From Polaromonas sp. (GTDB lineage: Bacteria > Pseudomonadota > Gammaproteobacteria > Burkholderiales > Burkholderiaceae_C), in contig NZ_JACPOF010000030.1 in assembly GCF_016185115.1 (NCBI RefSeq), positions 124,001 to 188,000 on the forward strand: a DNA stretch of 64,000 bases, in the 5' to 3' direction. Below the pieces are notes generated by a model, which saw nothing but the letters and a program-made list of their open reading frames with translations, did no database searches and was not told the DNA's origin. Shown one piece after another: positions 23,774-32,208 of the stretch. The position numbers were made by a program, and so were the translations under genes. The stretch's first letter is position 1, and each line of letters opens with the position of its first letter.

Positions 23774-24907
23774 ATGGCCAAAAAAGACTACTACGACGTG
23801 CTCGGTGTTCCCAAGAACGCGAGCGATGAAGACATCAAGAAAGCCTATCGCAAGCTGGCGATGAAGCACCACCCCGACCGCAACCAGGGCGGCGGCAAGG
23901 CAGCGGAAGAAAAATTCAAGGAGGCCAAGGAAGCCTACGAGATGCTGTCCGACGAGCAAAAGCGCGCCGCCTATGACCAGTACGGCCATGCGGGTGTGGA
24001 CCCCAACCGTGGCGGCCCGGGCGCAGAAGGTTTCGGCGGCTTTGCCGAAGCCTTTGGCGACATCTTCGGCGACGTGTTCGGCGGCCAGCGCGGCGGCCAG
24101 CAGCGCGGCGGGCGTCAGGTCTTTCGCGGTGGCGATTTGAGCTACGCCATGGAAGTCACGCTTGAAGAAGCCGCCGCCGGCAAGGAGGCGCAGATCCGCA
24201 TACCCAGCTGGGATGACTGCAACACCTGCCAGGGCAGCGGCGCCAAGCCGGGCACCAAGGTTGCAACCTGCACCACCTGCCACGGCCACGGCGTCGTGCA
24301 GATGCGTCAGGGCTTTTTCAGCGTGCAGCAGACCTGCCCGCAGTGCAAGGGCACCGGCAAGCTGATTCCCGAGCCCTGCATTGCCTGCCACGGCGTGGGC
24401 AAGACCAAGACCAACAAAACGCTCGAAGTCAAGATCCCGGCCGGCATAGACGACGGCATGCGCATACGTTCGACCGGCAACGGCGAGCCCGGCACCAATG
24501 GCGGCCCGCCCGGCGACCTGTACATCGAGATTCGCGTCAAAAAACACGACATCTTCGAGCGTGACGGCGACGACCTGCACTGCGCCGTGCCCATCAGCTT
24601 CACCACCGCAGCCCTGGGCGGCGAAATTGAAGTCCCGACATTGGCAGGCAAGGCCGCCATCGACATCCCCGAAGGCACCCAGGCCAGCAAGCAGTTCCGC
24701 CTGCGCGGCAAGGGCATCAAGGGCGTGCGCTCCAGCTACCCCGGCGATTTGTACTGCCACATCACGGTTGAAACGCCGGTCAAGCTGACCGAGCACCAGA
24801 AGAAGCTGCTGAAAGAGTTCGACGAGTCGATCAAAAAAGGCGGCGCCAAACATTCACCCAGCGAGGAAGGCTGGACGGACAAGCTGAAGAACTTTTTCAG
24901 CGCCTGA
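23774..24907 (+). CDS. dnaJ: Chaperone protein DnaJ
   Basis: The 377-residue co-chaperone is complete. The J domain carries the HPD motif (MKHHPDRNQGGG, about residues 32-43). A Gly/Phe-rich stretch follows (GGPGAEGFGGFAEAFGDIFG). Four zinc-finger repeats CNTCQGSG, CTTCHGHG, CPQCKGTG and CIACHGVG come next, then two beta-barrel substrate domains. It delivers substrates to DnaK and stimulates its ATPase. Third gene of the grpE-dnaK-dnaJ group, 128 bp after dnaK. Confidence 0.99.
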   Translation: MAKKDYYDVLGVPKNASDEDIKKAYRKLAMKHHPDRNQGGGKAAEEKFKEAKEAYEMLSDEQKRAAYDQYGHAGVDPNRGGPGAEGFGGFAEAFGDIFGDVFGGQRGGQQRGGRQVFRGGDLSYAMEVTLEEAAAGKEAQIRIPSWDDCNTCQGSGAKPGTKVATCTTCHGHGVVQMRQGFFSVQQTCPQCKGTGKLIPEPCIACHGVGKTKTNKTLEVKIPAGIDDGMRIRSTGNGEPGTNGGPPGDLYIEIRVKKHDIFERDGDDLHCAVPISFTTAALGGEIEVPTLAGKAAIDIPEGTQASKQFRLRGKGIKGVRSSYPGDLYCHITVETPVKLTEHQKKLLKEFDESIKKGGAKHSPSEEGWTDKLKNFFSA

Positions 24908-24937
24908 ACTGCCTTTAGCCATTTGATGTGAACCTGC

Positions 24938-24961
24938 CCGCCGGTATGAAAATACCGGCGG
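24938..24961. terminator. Hairpin with GAAA tetraloop after dnaJ
   Basis: CCGCCGGTAT-GAAA-ATACCGGCGG is a perfect 10-bp stem closed by a stable GNRA tetraloop, 31 bp after the dnaJ stop codon. The following sequence is TGCTGTTTCTGG, not a clean T-run. It probably marks the 3' end of the dnaJ transcript. Confidence 0.65.
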
Positions 24962-24993
24962 TGCTGTTTCTGGCACCTGAAAATGCAGAGACT

Positions 24994-25166
24994 GCTATTA
25001 ATTCAGTAGCTGCTCACGCGCGTATCTATTGGTCTTCAGCCGATTTAGTGCCTGAAAATGGGCATTTTTTGACTGTTTTGAGGCTTCCTGAGGCCAGTAA
25101 AAGCCGCCAAAGCCCAAAATGTTAATACCCATATTAACAATGTTAAGTTATATATTAACTTTTGGC
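24994..25166 (+). repeat. Dispersed ~200-bp intergenic repeat, family A, copy 2
   Basis: This occupies most of the 309-bp gap between dnaJ and the convergent crotonase gene. It opens with GCTATTAATTCAGTAGC, itself an imperfect hairpin, then TGCTCACGCGCGTATCTATT, identical to copy 1 over 26 bases and similar to copy 3. It ends with two adjacent TTAAC hairpins (TGTTAAT-ACCCAT-ATTAACA and GTTAA-GTTATATA-TTAAC) and lacks the terminal TTAACGTATAC segment of copies 1 and 3. Confidence 0.8.
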
Positions 25167-25216
25167 TTGCAAGCCCAGCTGGTCCCGAATCAAGCGCTGC
25201 CCAGGCATGCCCTGCG

Positions 25217-26020
25217 TCAAACCCAGGCAAAACGGCTGGGGCGCTTTGCCGCGAAGTCGGACGCCGCCGCACGGTGGTCATCGCTGGCAAAGGCCATGCC
25301 CTGCGCATTGGCCTCCACGTCCAGCATGGTTGCAAACGAACTCACCTGCGACTGGTTCATGGCCTGCTTGGTCAGTGCAATCGCCAGCGCCGGGCCGCGC
25401 GCCAGGTTTTGCGCCACGGCATTCGCGTGGGCCTGCAGATCGGTTGCCGGCACCACCTCACTGACAAAACCCCAGTCCAGCCCGGTCTGCCCATCGACTT
25501 CGCGCGCCGAGAACATCAGCGCCTTGGCGCGGTGCAAGCCGACGCTGCGCGCGAGCGTGTAAAGCGCGCCGCAATCGGGCACCAGGCCGACCTTCATGAA
25601 AGACATGCAAAACCGCGCAGCCGGCGTAGCGATCACCATGTCGGCCAGCAATGCCAGCCCAAACCCGCCGCCGTAGGCACAGCCATCGACTGCGGCAATC
25701 ACCGGCTTGTCGCTTTCAAACAGCGCCCTGATGCCGGTGTGGGCTGTGCGCATGCGCTGGCGGCCTGCTTCGGCCGTCATGCGTTCGCCGGCATCCATGG
25801 ACTTCACGTCGCCGCCCGCGCAGAAATGCCCGCCTGCACCAGTCATGACGATGGCGCGTACGGCCGGGTCGGCCACGGCCCAAAGCGATGCCTCATTGAG
25901 TTCATCGCGCGTGGCCATGTCGATGGCATTGCGGCGTTCGGGCCGGTTCAGCATGATGGTGGCGACGCCTGAGGCGACGGTGTAATGGATGAAGCGGAGT
26001 TTGGGGCTGCTGGTGGTCAT
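25217..26020 (-). CDS. Enoyl-CoA hydratase/isomerase family protein
   Basis: A 267-residue crotonase-fold protein. It has the oxyanion-hole motifs GHFCAGGDVKSM and AVDGCAYGGGFGLALLADMV, then ATPAARFCMSFMKVGLVPDC and the helix RSVGLHRAKALMFSARE. The ATG at 26020 (MTTSSPKLRF) gives normal length. The frame is open further upstream to 26203, but that extension is Arg-rich and unlike the family. It acts on an unidentified acyl-CoA. It is divergent from the formaldehyde dehydrogenase gene and convergent with dnaJ. Confidence 0.87.
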   Translation of the reverse strand: MTTSSPKLRFIHYTVASGVATIMLNRPERRNAIDMATRDELNEASLWAVADPAVRAIVMTGAGGHFCAGGDVKSMDAGERMTAEAGRQRMRTAHTGIRALFESDKPVIAAVDGCAYGGGFGLALLADMVIATPAARFCMSFMKVGLVPDCGALYTLARSVGLHRAKALMFSAREVDGQTGLDWGFVSEVVPATDLQAHANAVAQNLARGPALAIALTKQAMNQSQVSSFATMLDVEANAQGMAFASDDHRAAASDFAAKRPSRFAWV

Positions 26021-26243
26021 GCGATTCCTGTGACTTTGCTGGCCTGTCCTGCAGGCCGATGTGTCGAATATAAATCGGCAGGACACGCCCATCGCGGAAA
26101 CGGCCCCTGTGTCAAGCGCAGGGTGACTGGCGCCGGTGGCTATACGGCCTGCCGCCGCCCGCCCACCGTACACGTGGCTTATAGTGCTTCGTCGCCGCCT
26201 CAAGGCTGCATGGCAACCTCAAATCAACTTCACACACAAACAC

Positions 26244-27350
26244 ATGAAAACCAAAGCCGCCGTAGCCTGGAAATCAGGCGCACCCCTGACCATTGAAACC
26301 GTTGACCTCGACGGTCCGAAGTTCGGCGAAGTGCTGGTCGAGATCAAGGCCACCGGCATTTGCCACACCGACTACTACACGCTGTCTGGTGCTGACCCAG
26401 AAGGCATCTTCCCCGCCATCCTCGGCCATGAAGGCGCGGGCATCGTGGTCGATGTCGGCCCCGGCGTGACGACGCTGAAAAAAGGCGACCACGTCATTCC
26501 GCTCTACACACCCGAATGCCGCCAGTGCAAGTTCTGCCTGTCACGCAAAACCAATTTGTGCCAGCTGATTCGCGGCACCCAGGGCAAGGGACTGATGCCT
26601 GACGCCACCAGCCGCTTCAGCCTGGACGGCAAGCCCATCTTTCATTACATGGGCACCTCGACCTTCAGCAACTACACGGTGGCGCCTGAAATTTCGCTGG
26701 CCAAAATCCGCGAAGACGCGCCTTTCGACAAGGTCTGCTACATCGGCTGCGGCGTGACCACCGGCATCGGCGCCGTGCTCTTCACTGCCAAGGTGGAAGC
26801 CGGCGCGAATGTCGTGGTGTTCGGGCTGGGCGGCATTGGCCTGAATGTGATCCAGGGCGCGAAGATGGTGGGCGCCGACAAGATCATCGGTGTCGACATC
26901 AACCCCGCCCGCCAGGAAATGGCACGCAAGTTCGGCATGACGCACTTCATCAATCCCAAAGAAACTGAAAACGTCGTGGATGCCATCGTGCAGCTGACCG
27001 ACGGCGGCGCCGACTACAGCTTTGAATGCATTGGCAACACCAAGGTCATGCGCCAGGCGCTGGAATGCACACACAAGGGCTGGGGCCGCAGCATCATCAT
27101 CGGCGTGGCAGAAGCCGGCGCCGAGATCAGCACCCGCCCCTTCCAGCTTGTGACCGGTCGCAAATGGGAAGGCTCGGCTTTCGGCGGCGCACGCGGCCGC
27201 ACCGATGTGCCGAAGATCGTCGACTGGTACATGGAAGGCAAGATCAACATCGACGACCTGATCACACACACCATGCCACTCGAAGACATCAACAAGGGTT
27301 TCGACCTGATGAAATCTGGCGAGTCGATTCGCGGCGTGGTACTTTATTAG
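26244..27350 (+). CDS. frmA: S-(hydroxymethyl)glutathione dehydrogenase, class III alcohol dehydrogenase
   Basis: A 368-residue zinc alcohol dehydrogenase. The catalytic zinc ligands are in TGICHTDYYTLSG and GHEGAGIV, the structural zinc site is CRQCKFCLSRKTNLC, and the nucleotide-binding GLGGIGLNVIQGAKMVGA ends with an Asp in GVDINPAR, giving NAD preference. RPFQLVTGRKWEGSAFGGAR is class III specific. It oxidises S-hydroxymethylglutathione (formaldehyde-glutathione adduct) and can reduce S-nitrosoglutathione. The ATG at 26244 gives the family N-terminus MKTKAAVAW. The next gene encodes the second step. Confidence 0.96.
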   Translation: MKTKAAVAWKSGAPLTIETVDLDGPKFGEVLVEIKATGICHTDYYTLSGADPEGIFPAILGHEGAGIVVDVGPGVTTLKKGDHVIPLYTPECRQCKFCLSRKTNLCQLIRGTQGKGLMPDATSRFSLDGKPIFHYMGTSTFSNYTVAPEISLAKIREDAPFDKVCYIGCGVTTGIGAVLFTAKVEAGANVVVFGLGGIGLNVIQGAKMVGADKIIGVDINPARQEMARKFGMTHFINPKETENVVDAIVQLTDGGADYSFECIGNTKVMRQALECTHKGWGRSIIIGVAEAGAEISTRPFQLVTGRKWEGSAFGGARGRTDVPKIVDWYMEGKINIDDLITHTMPLEDINKGFDLMKSGESIRGVVLY

Positions 27351-27436
27351 CCCCACGGTTGCTCACTTCGTGTAGCGCCCTGCCCCCGAGGGGCCGCTGC
27401 GCCTGCGGCCCGGCAAAGCCAGTTCCGCGGCCCCTG
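27351..27436 (+). repeat. Dispersed ~90-bp intergenic repeat, family B, copy 3
   Basis: It starts at the frmA stop codon with CCCCACGGTTGCTCACTTCG and contains CTGCCCCCGAGGGGCCG. It ends in CGGCAAAGCCAGTTCCGCGG, very close to copy 1 at 9171-9262. It fills the 105-bp gap between frmA and frmB. Confidence 0.75.
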
Positions 27437-27455
27437 CTTGTACTGGAAGATCGTT

Positions 27456-28307
27456 ATGAGTCTTGAAATCGTTGGTGAGCACGGCTGCTTCGGCGGCCTG
27501 CAACGCTTCTACAAACATGAATCGCAGGTCATAGGCCTGCCGATGAAGTTCTCGGTCTTCCTGCCGCCGCAGGCAAAACAGGCCCATGCAAAAGTGCCAG
27601 CGCTGGTCTACCTTGCAGGCCTGACCTGCAATGAAGAAACCTTCATGACCAAGGGCGGCGCGCAGCAGCTGGCCGCCGAACTGGGCATCGCCCTCATTGC
27701 GCCCGACACCAGCCCGCGCGGCGCCGGTGCGCCGGGCGAAACCGACAGCTGGGATTTTGGTGTGGGTGCAGGTTTTTACCTTGATGCGACTGAAGCACCA
27801 TGGTCAAAACATTACCGCATGGAAAGCTACATCACGGACGAGCTCTTGCCACTGGTCGCAGCGAGCCTGCCCATAGACAGCAAACGCATAGGTATCTTCG
27901 GACACTCCATGGGTGGGCATGGCGCATTGACGCTGGCGCTACGCCATCCTGATCTCTTCAAGTCAGTATCGGCCTTCGCGCCGATTGCCGCGCCCAGCCA
28001 GTGCCCCTGGGGACACAAGGCTTTCACGGGTTACCTGGGCACGGACAAAACCGAATGGGCCAAACATGACGCGACGGCCCTGATGACCGAAGCAGGCAAA
28101 GCGCCCTTCCCCGGCGGCATACTGATTGACCAGGGCCTGGCCGACAAATTCCTGGCAGAGCAGTTGCACCCGCATCTGTTCGAAGCCGCCTGCAGGGCCA
28201 AAGGCCAGCCCCTCACATTGCGCCGCCATGAAGGTTACGACCACGGCTACTATTTCATCAGCACATTCATGAACGACCACCTGCGTTTTCACGCCGCGCA
28301 GCTTTAG
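27456..28307 (+). CDS. frmB: S-formylglutathione hydrolase
   Basis: A 283-residue esterase-D type alpha/beta hydrolase. It has the nucleophile elbow GHSMGGHGAL, the early block YLAGLTCNEETFMTKGGAQQ, DTSPRGAGAPGETDSWDFG and the catalytic His in HEGYDHGYYFISTFM. It releases formate and glutathione from S-formylglutathione, completing formaldehyde oxidation started by the upstream dehydrogenase. The ATG at 27456 has a GGAAG ribosome-binding site. An in-frame TTG at 27438 lies in the repeat and is rejected. Confidence 0.95.
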   Translation: MSLEIVGEHGCFGGLQRFYKHESQVIGLPMKFSVFLPPQAKQAHAKVPALVYLAGLTCNEETFMTKGGAQQLAAELGIALIAPDTSPRGAGAPGETDSWDFGVGAGFYLDATEAPWSKHYRMESYITDELLPLVAASLPIDSKRIGIFGHSMGGHGALTLALRHPDLFKSVSAFAPIAAPSQCPWGHKAFTGYLGTDKTEWAKHDATALMTEAGKAPFPGGILIDQGLADKFLAEQLHPHLFEAACRAKGQPLTLRRHEGYDHGYYFISTFMNDHLRFHAAQL

Positions 28308-28333
28308 TCACACATCTTTTCAGGAGACAGGAC

Positions 28334-29053
28334 ATGATCGACCTCTACTACTGGCCCACACCCAACGGCTGGAAGATCTCCATCATGCTGGAGGAATGCG
28401 ACCTGCCGTACAACATGATCCCGGTCAACATCGGCAAGGGCGAGCAGTTTGCGCCCGACTTCCTGCGCATCAGCCCCAACAACCGCATGCCCGCCATCGT
28501 CGACCACGCACCTGCAGGCGGGGGTGAACCCATCGCCATTTTTGAAAGCGGCGCCATCCTGCAATACCTGGCCGACAAGACCGGCCGCTTTCTGTCACCC
28601 GTGCTGCGCGACCGCTACCAGACGCTGCAATGGCTCAACTGGCAGATGGGCGGACTCGGCCCCATGGCCGGGCAGAACGGCCACTTTCTGCTCTATGCGC
28701 CCGAAAAAATCCCTTACGCGATTGACCGCTACGGCAAGGAAGTCGACCGCCTGTACGGCGTGCTCGACAAACAGCTGGCCCACACCGGTGCCTTCGTGGC
28801 AGGCCAGGCCTATTCGATTGCCGACATGGCCATCTTCCCGTGGACACGTACACACAAGGCCCAGAACGTCGACCTCGCAAAATTCCCGCATGTGCAGCGC
28901 TGGTACGACACCGTGATTGAACGCCCCGCCGTCAGGCGCGGGCTGGACATCGGCAAAGAGTTGCGCCCGCCGGCCATGACCGACGAGGCCCGCAAGGCGC
29001 TGTTCGGCCAGACGGCTGAGAGCATCAAGGCCGGCCATCACAAGCCTCAATAA
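28334..29053 (+). CDS. Glutathione transferase-like protein, Nu class (YfcG/YghU-like)
   Basis: A 239-residue two-domain glutathione transferase. The thioredoxin-like N-terminus reads MIDLYYWPTPNGWKISIMLE, where Thr9 and Asn11 fit the Nu-class active site rather than Tyr or Ser. The glutathione-binding NNRMPAIVDH and IFESGAILQYLA follow, then an all-helical C-domain with WQMGGLGPMAGQNGHF, diagnostic for YfcG/YghU. These are mostly glutathione-disulfide reductases. It is third in a plus-strand run with the formaldehyde genes, 26 bp after frmB, with an AGGAG ribosome-binding site. Confidence 0.88.
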   Translation: MIDLYYWPTPNGWKISIMLEECDLPYNMIPVNIGKGEQFAPDFLRISPNNRMPAIVDHAPAGGGEPIAIFESGAILQYLADKTGRFLSPVLRDRYQTLQWLNWQMGGLGPMAGQNGHFLLYAPEKIPYAIDRYGKEVDRLYGVLDKQLAHTGAFVAGQAYSIADMAIFPWTRTHKAQNVDLAKFPHVQRWYDTVIERPAVRRGLDIGKELRPPAMTDEARKALFGQTAESIKAGHHKPQ

Positions 29054-29083
29054 GCAAAAACAAAATACAAAAGAGACAACAGC

Positions 29084-29704
29084 ATGATTGAATTTTTCTT
29101 TGACTGCTCCAGCCCCTGGACCTACATCGCCTTCCGCAACATCCAGCCCATCGCGGCTGAACTGAAAGCGCCCATCATCTGGCGCCCGGTGCTGGTCGGC
29201 GGCATCTTCAACGTGGCGAACAAGAACGTCTATGCCAACCGCGAAGACATGAATTCAGCGCGCAACCGGTATATGCTGAAAGATGTCCAGGACAACGCGC
29301 GCGCAGCAGGCATGAATATCGTCTTCCCGCCCACGGTGTTTCCCGTCAGCAGCGTCAAGGCCATGCGCGGCTGCATCTGGGTGGCGCAGGATGCAGAAGC
29401 CCAGGGCAAACACCTTGCGTTTGTTGAAGCCGTCTTCGCCGCCTACTTCACGCAGGACCTGGACATCTCGCAGGATGAAGTCCTGGTGTCCATCTGCAAG
29501 CAGGTCGGCATCAATGCCGATGCGTTCATGGCCGGCATCGCACAGCCAGCCATCAAGGATCAGCTCAAGGCCAATGTTGACGAGGCCGTTGCGCGTGGCG
29601 CGTTTGGCGCGCCGACCTTCTTTATCGGCGATGACATGTATTTTGGCAATGACCGGCTGGGCCTGGTGAGGGACGCTGTTGTCCGGGCCCGGGCCAAGCC
29701 ATAG
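29084..29704 (+). CDS. 2-Hydroxychromene-2-carboxylate isomerase/kappa-class GST family protein
   Basis: A 206-residue DsbA-fold protein. The N-terminus IEFFFDCSSPWTYIAFRNIQ carries the Ser-containing active site of kappa-class transferases and NahD-type isomerases. The C-terminal cis-Pro block is FGAPTFFIGDDMYFGNDRL. Members use glutathione to isomerise or conjugate. It closes the frmA-frmB-GST run, 30 bp after the preceding gene, and is convergent with a Bug gene. A role in aldehyde or aromatic detoxification is inferred. Confidence 0.87.
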   Translation: MIEFFFDCSSPWTYIAFRNIQPIAAELKAPIIWRPVLVGGIFNVANKNVYANREDMNSARNRYMLKDVQDNARAAGMNIVFPPTVFPVSSVKAMRGCIWVAQDAEAQGKHLAFVEAVFAAYFTQDLDISQDEVLVSICKQVGINADAFMAGIAQPAIKDQLKANVDEAVARGAFGAPTFFIGDDMYFGNDRLGLVRDAVVRARAKP

Positions 29705-29748
29705 ATATCGTTGCGTTGAAGCGGTTTGCCCTTCAGCGAACAGGGACC

Positions 29749-30726
29749 TCAGGCCTCAACCGACACCCTGGCATCCTTGATGACCTTCGCCCACTTGGCC
29801 TGCTCAGCCTTGATGAACGCCGCAAACCTCTCAGGCGAACCACCACCATCCTCAGCACCATATTGCTCGAACTTCTCCATCACGTCAGGCATCTGCATGA
29901 CCTTGTTGATGTCTTCGTTCATGCGTTTTGCGATCACCTGCGGCAGCTTGCCCGGGCCGACCAGTCCGTACCAGGTGGTGGCGTCGAAGCCGGGGAAACC
30001 TGACTCGTCCATGGTCGGCACATTCGGGTGGCCCTTGGCGCGTTTGGTTCGGGTCTGGGCAATCGCAATGGCCTTGCCGCCTTTCACATGCGGTGTGGCC
30101 GAGGTCATGGTTTCGAAGCAGTAGTTGACCTGGCCGCCCAGCAAATCATTGATCGCGGGGCCGGAGCCCTTGTACGGCACATGCAGCGGATTGATGCCGG
30201 CGCGCAGCTTGAACATCTCCAGCGCCAGGTGCTGGGCCGACCCGCCGCCTGCTGATGCGAAGCTGATCTTGCCGGGTTGAGCCTTGCACAGCGCGACCAG
30301 GTCTTTCACGGTTTTGGCGGGCTGGGCTTCATTGCAGATCAGCAGGTTGGGCGTGACGCCTACGAGGGCGATGGGCACAAAGTCGCGCTCAACCACATAT
30401 CCGAGTTTGGGCACCAGGCTGGGCGCCAGCGCGTGGCTGTTGATGTGGGCCATGAGCAGCGTCGTGCCGTCGCTCGGTTGTTTGGCCACATAGTCGGCGG
30501 CGATCACGCCTGCGGCACCGGCCTTGTTTTCAATCACGATAGGGGTGTTCCACATCACTGACAGTTTTTGCCCGACCACACGTGCCAGCGCATCAGTACC
30601 GCCGCCTGGCGGAAAGCCGACCACGATGCGTATGGGCCCGGTGGGCAGGTTCTGCGCCCGCAGCCAGGGTGATGCGACCAGCGTTGCCCCGGCTGCTGCG
30701 GCGGTGAGTACGGTTCTGCGTTGCAT
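29749..30726 (-). CDS. Bug/TctC-family periplasmic solute-binding protein
   Basis: A 325-residue exported protein starting MQRRTVLTAAAAGATLVAS, an RR-containing leader with cleavage near residue 24. Bug motifs are IRIVVGFPPGGGTDALARVV, ENKAGAAGVIAADYVAKQPS, SFASAGGGSAQHLALEMF and LHVPYKGSGPAINDLLGGQ. It is the fourth gene from the left in this window of a family usually found as many solitary paralogues in Burkholderiales. It lies downstream of the class V aminotransferase on the same strand, separated by repeat C. The ligand is unknown. Confidence 0.9.
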   Translation of the reverse strand: MQRRTVLTAAAAGATLVASPWLRAQNLPTGPIRIVVGFPPGGGTDALARVVGQKLSVMWNTPIVIENKAGAAGVIAADYVAKQPSDGTTLLMAHINSHALAPSLVPKLGYVVERDFVPIALVGVTPNLLICNEAQPAKTVKDLVALCKAQPGKISFASAGGGSAQHLALEMFKLRAGINPLHVPYKGSGPAINDLLGGQVNYCFETMTSATPHVKGGKAIAIAQTRTKRAKGHPNVPTMDESGFPGFDATTWYGLVGPGKLPQVIAKRMNEDINKVMQMPDVMEKFEQYGAEDGGGSPERFAAFIKAEQAKWAKVIKDARVSVEA

Positions 30727-30770
30727 GGTTTGTCTCCTTTGATTTTTGAACCCGATATCCGACTTTCCCT

Positions 30771-30843
30771 GTCATCCCGGACTCGATCCGGGATCCATCC
30801 CCGCTTCGATGGAGATGGATTGCGGGTCAAGCCCGCAATGACA
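30771..30843. repeat. Composite double-hairpin repeat, family C, copy 2
   Basis: GTCAT-CCCGGAC-TCG-ATCCGGG-ATCC at 30771-30796 is followed after 22 bp by ATTGCGGG-TCAAG-CCCGCAAT at 30819-30839 and GACA. It is the reverse-strand counterpart of the element at 19708-19812, with the same two hairpins in the same relative arrangement but a shorter spacer. It separates the aminotransferase and Bug genes. Confidence 0.7.
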
Positions 30844-30861
30844 CGCGCACGGCCCGCAACT

Positions 30862-32082
30862 TCACGCCGCCTTGCGCATGGGCACCACAGCCGCGTGGCT
30901 TGAAAAATAATCCATGGCGGCCTGCACGCCGGAACCGGCGAGCTTCACGCCGGACAGCTTCAGGCCCATCTCGCAGCCAGCCAGCGCGGCCATCAATGTG
31001 AGGTCATTGCAATCGCCCAGATGGCCTATGCGGAACATCTTTCCCTTGACTTTGCCCAGGCCCGTGCCAAGCGAACAGTCAAAGCGTTCATAAATCACCT
31101 TGCGCACCGCGTCGGCATCAATGCCCTCGGGCATCATCACGCCGGTCAGGATGGGTGAATACACGGCCGCATCGGCACACTGGATCTGCAGGCCCCAGGC
31201 CTTGACTGCGCTGCGCACGCCTTCGGCCCAGCGCTGGTGGCGCGCGAACACGGCATCGAGACCGTGTTCGAGCAGCATGTCGCAGGCTTCGCTTAGCGCG
31301 TAGAGCAGATTGGTGTTGGGTGTAGACGGCCAGTAGCCGGTCTTGTTCATCTCGATGATCTCGTCCCAGGCCCAGAAGGCCTTGGGCAGCGTGGCCTTCC
31401 TGCTGGCCTCTATCGCTTTGGCAGACAGCGCGTTGAAGCTGATGCCGGGTGGCAGCATCAGGCCTTTTTGCGAGCCGCTGATGCTCACGTCAACGCCCCA
31501 TTCGTCATGACGATAGTCGGCAGAGCCCAGACCCGAGATGGTGTCCACCAGCAGCAGCGCCGGGTGTTTTGCGGCATCAATGGCCTTGCGCACAGCGGCG
31601 ATGTTGCTGGTCACACCGGTGGAGGTTTCGTTGTGCACCACACATACGGCCTTGATGGTGTGCTGCGTGTCGGCCTTCAGGCGCTCTTCAATCAATGCAG
31701 CCTGCACGCCGTGCCGCCACACATCTGCGCCGGGGTAGCTCATGACTTCTGTCTTGAGGCCTACGCGCGCAGCCAGTTTTTGCCACAGCGCGGCGAAATG
31801 GCCTGTCTCATACATCAGCACATGATCACCGGGGCAGAGTGTGTTGACCAGTGCGGCCTCCCATGCACCTGTGCCCGAGGCCGGGTAAATCATCACCGGC
31901 TGTTTTGTCTGGAAGATTTTTTTGATGTCTGCCAGCACCTTGAGCCCCAGCGCCGCGAACTCGGGGCCGCGGTGGTCAATGGTCGGGTAACTCATGGCGC
32001 GCAGAACGCGGTCAGGTACAGGCGAAGGGCCGGGAATCTGCAAAAAATGGCGGCCGGTGGGGTGAAAGTCAAGCTTCAACAT
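30862..32082 (-). CDS. Class V aminotransferase, serine/alanine-glyoxylate aminotransferase-like
   Basis: A 406-residue PLP enzyme. The N-terminal block is HFLQIPGPSPVPDRVLRAM with YPTIDHRGPEF. The central VDTISGLGSADYRHDEWGVD is followed by the PLP lysine in SGSQKGLMLPPG, and the C-terminus has GTGLGKVKGKMFRIGHLGDC. It transfers an amino group to glyoxylate or pyruvate, probably from Ser or Ala. The ATG at 32082 (MLKLDFHPTG) has a GGAG site. The longer frame to 32124 would start inside the GntR operator. It is divergent from the GntR gene, suggesting joint control with the FAD/Fe-S dehydrogenase. Confidence 0.9.
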   Translation of the reverse strand: MLKLDFHPTGRHFLQIPGPSPVPDRVLRAMSYPTIDHRGPEFAALGLKVLADIKKIFQTKQPVMIYPASGTGAWEAALVNTLCPGDHVLMYETGHFAALWQKLAARVGLKTEVMSYPGADVWRHGVQAALIEERLKADTQHTIKAVCVVHNETSTGVTSNIAAVRKAIDAAKHPALLLVDTISGLGSADYRHDEWGVDVSISGSQKGLMLPPGISFNALSAKAIEASRKATLPKAFWAWDEIIEMNKTGYWPSTPNTNLLYALSEACDMLLEHGLDAVFARHQRWAEGVRSAVKAWGLQIQCADAAVYSPILTGVMMPEGIDADAVRKVIYERFDCSLGTGLGKVKGKMFRIGHLGDCNDLTLMAALAGCEMGLKLSGVKLAGSGVQAAMDYFSSHAAVVPMRKAA

Positions 32083-32114
32083 AAAACAGAAACTCCATGA
32101 AAGTGAGCCATTTT

Positions 32115-32125
32115 TTGCATACAAA
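32115..32125. promoter_or_regulatory. GntR operator candidate, copy 1
   Basis: TTGCATACAAA within TTTTTTGCATACAAAATT is repeated almost exactly at 32190-32200. It resembles the TTGTATACAA-type sites of FCD-class GntR regulators. It sits 33 bp upstream of the aminotransferase start codon. Confidence 0.6.
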
Positions 32126-32189
32126 ATTCATTTGTCAATGCCATTCAGGGTAATCACCTGAATGACTCCGGGTTTGACAGCCAGACTTT

Positions 32190-32200
32190 TTGCATACAAA
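32190..32200. promoter_or_regulatory. GntR operator candidate, copy 2
   Basis: The second TTGCATACAAA, within TTTTTGCATACAAAATT, lies 9 bp before the GntR start codon and 75 bp from copy 1. Two copies in the divergent region suggest that the GntR protein controls both directions. Confidence 0.6.
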
Positions 32201-32208
32201 ATTTACAC

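Noticed and set aside
23642..24853. A 403-codon minus-strand frame opposite dnaJ.
   Set aside because: Antisense of the repetitive dnaJ zinc-finger and Gly-rich coding sequence; Ala/Gly/Leu/Val-biased, without family features.
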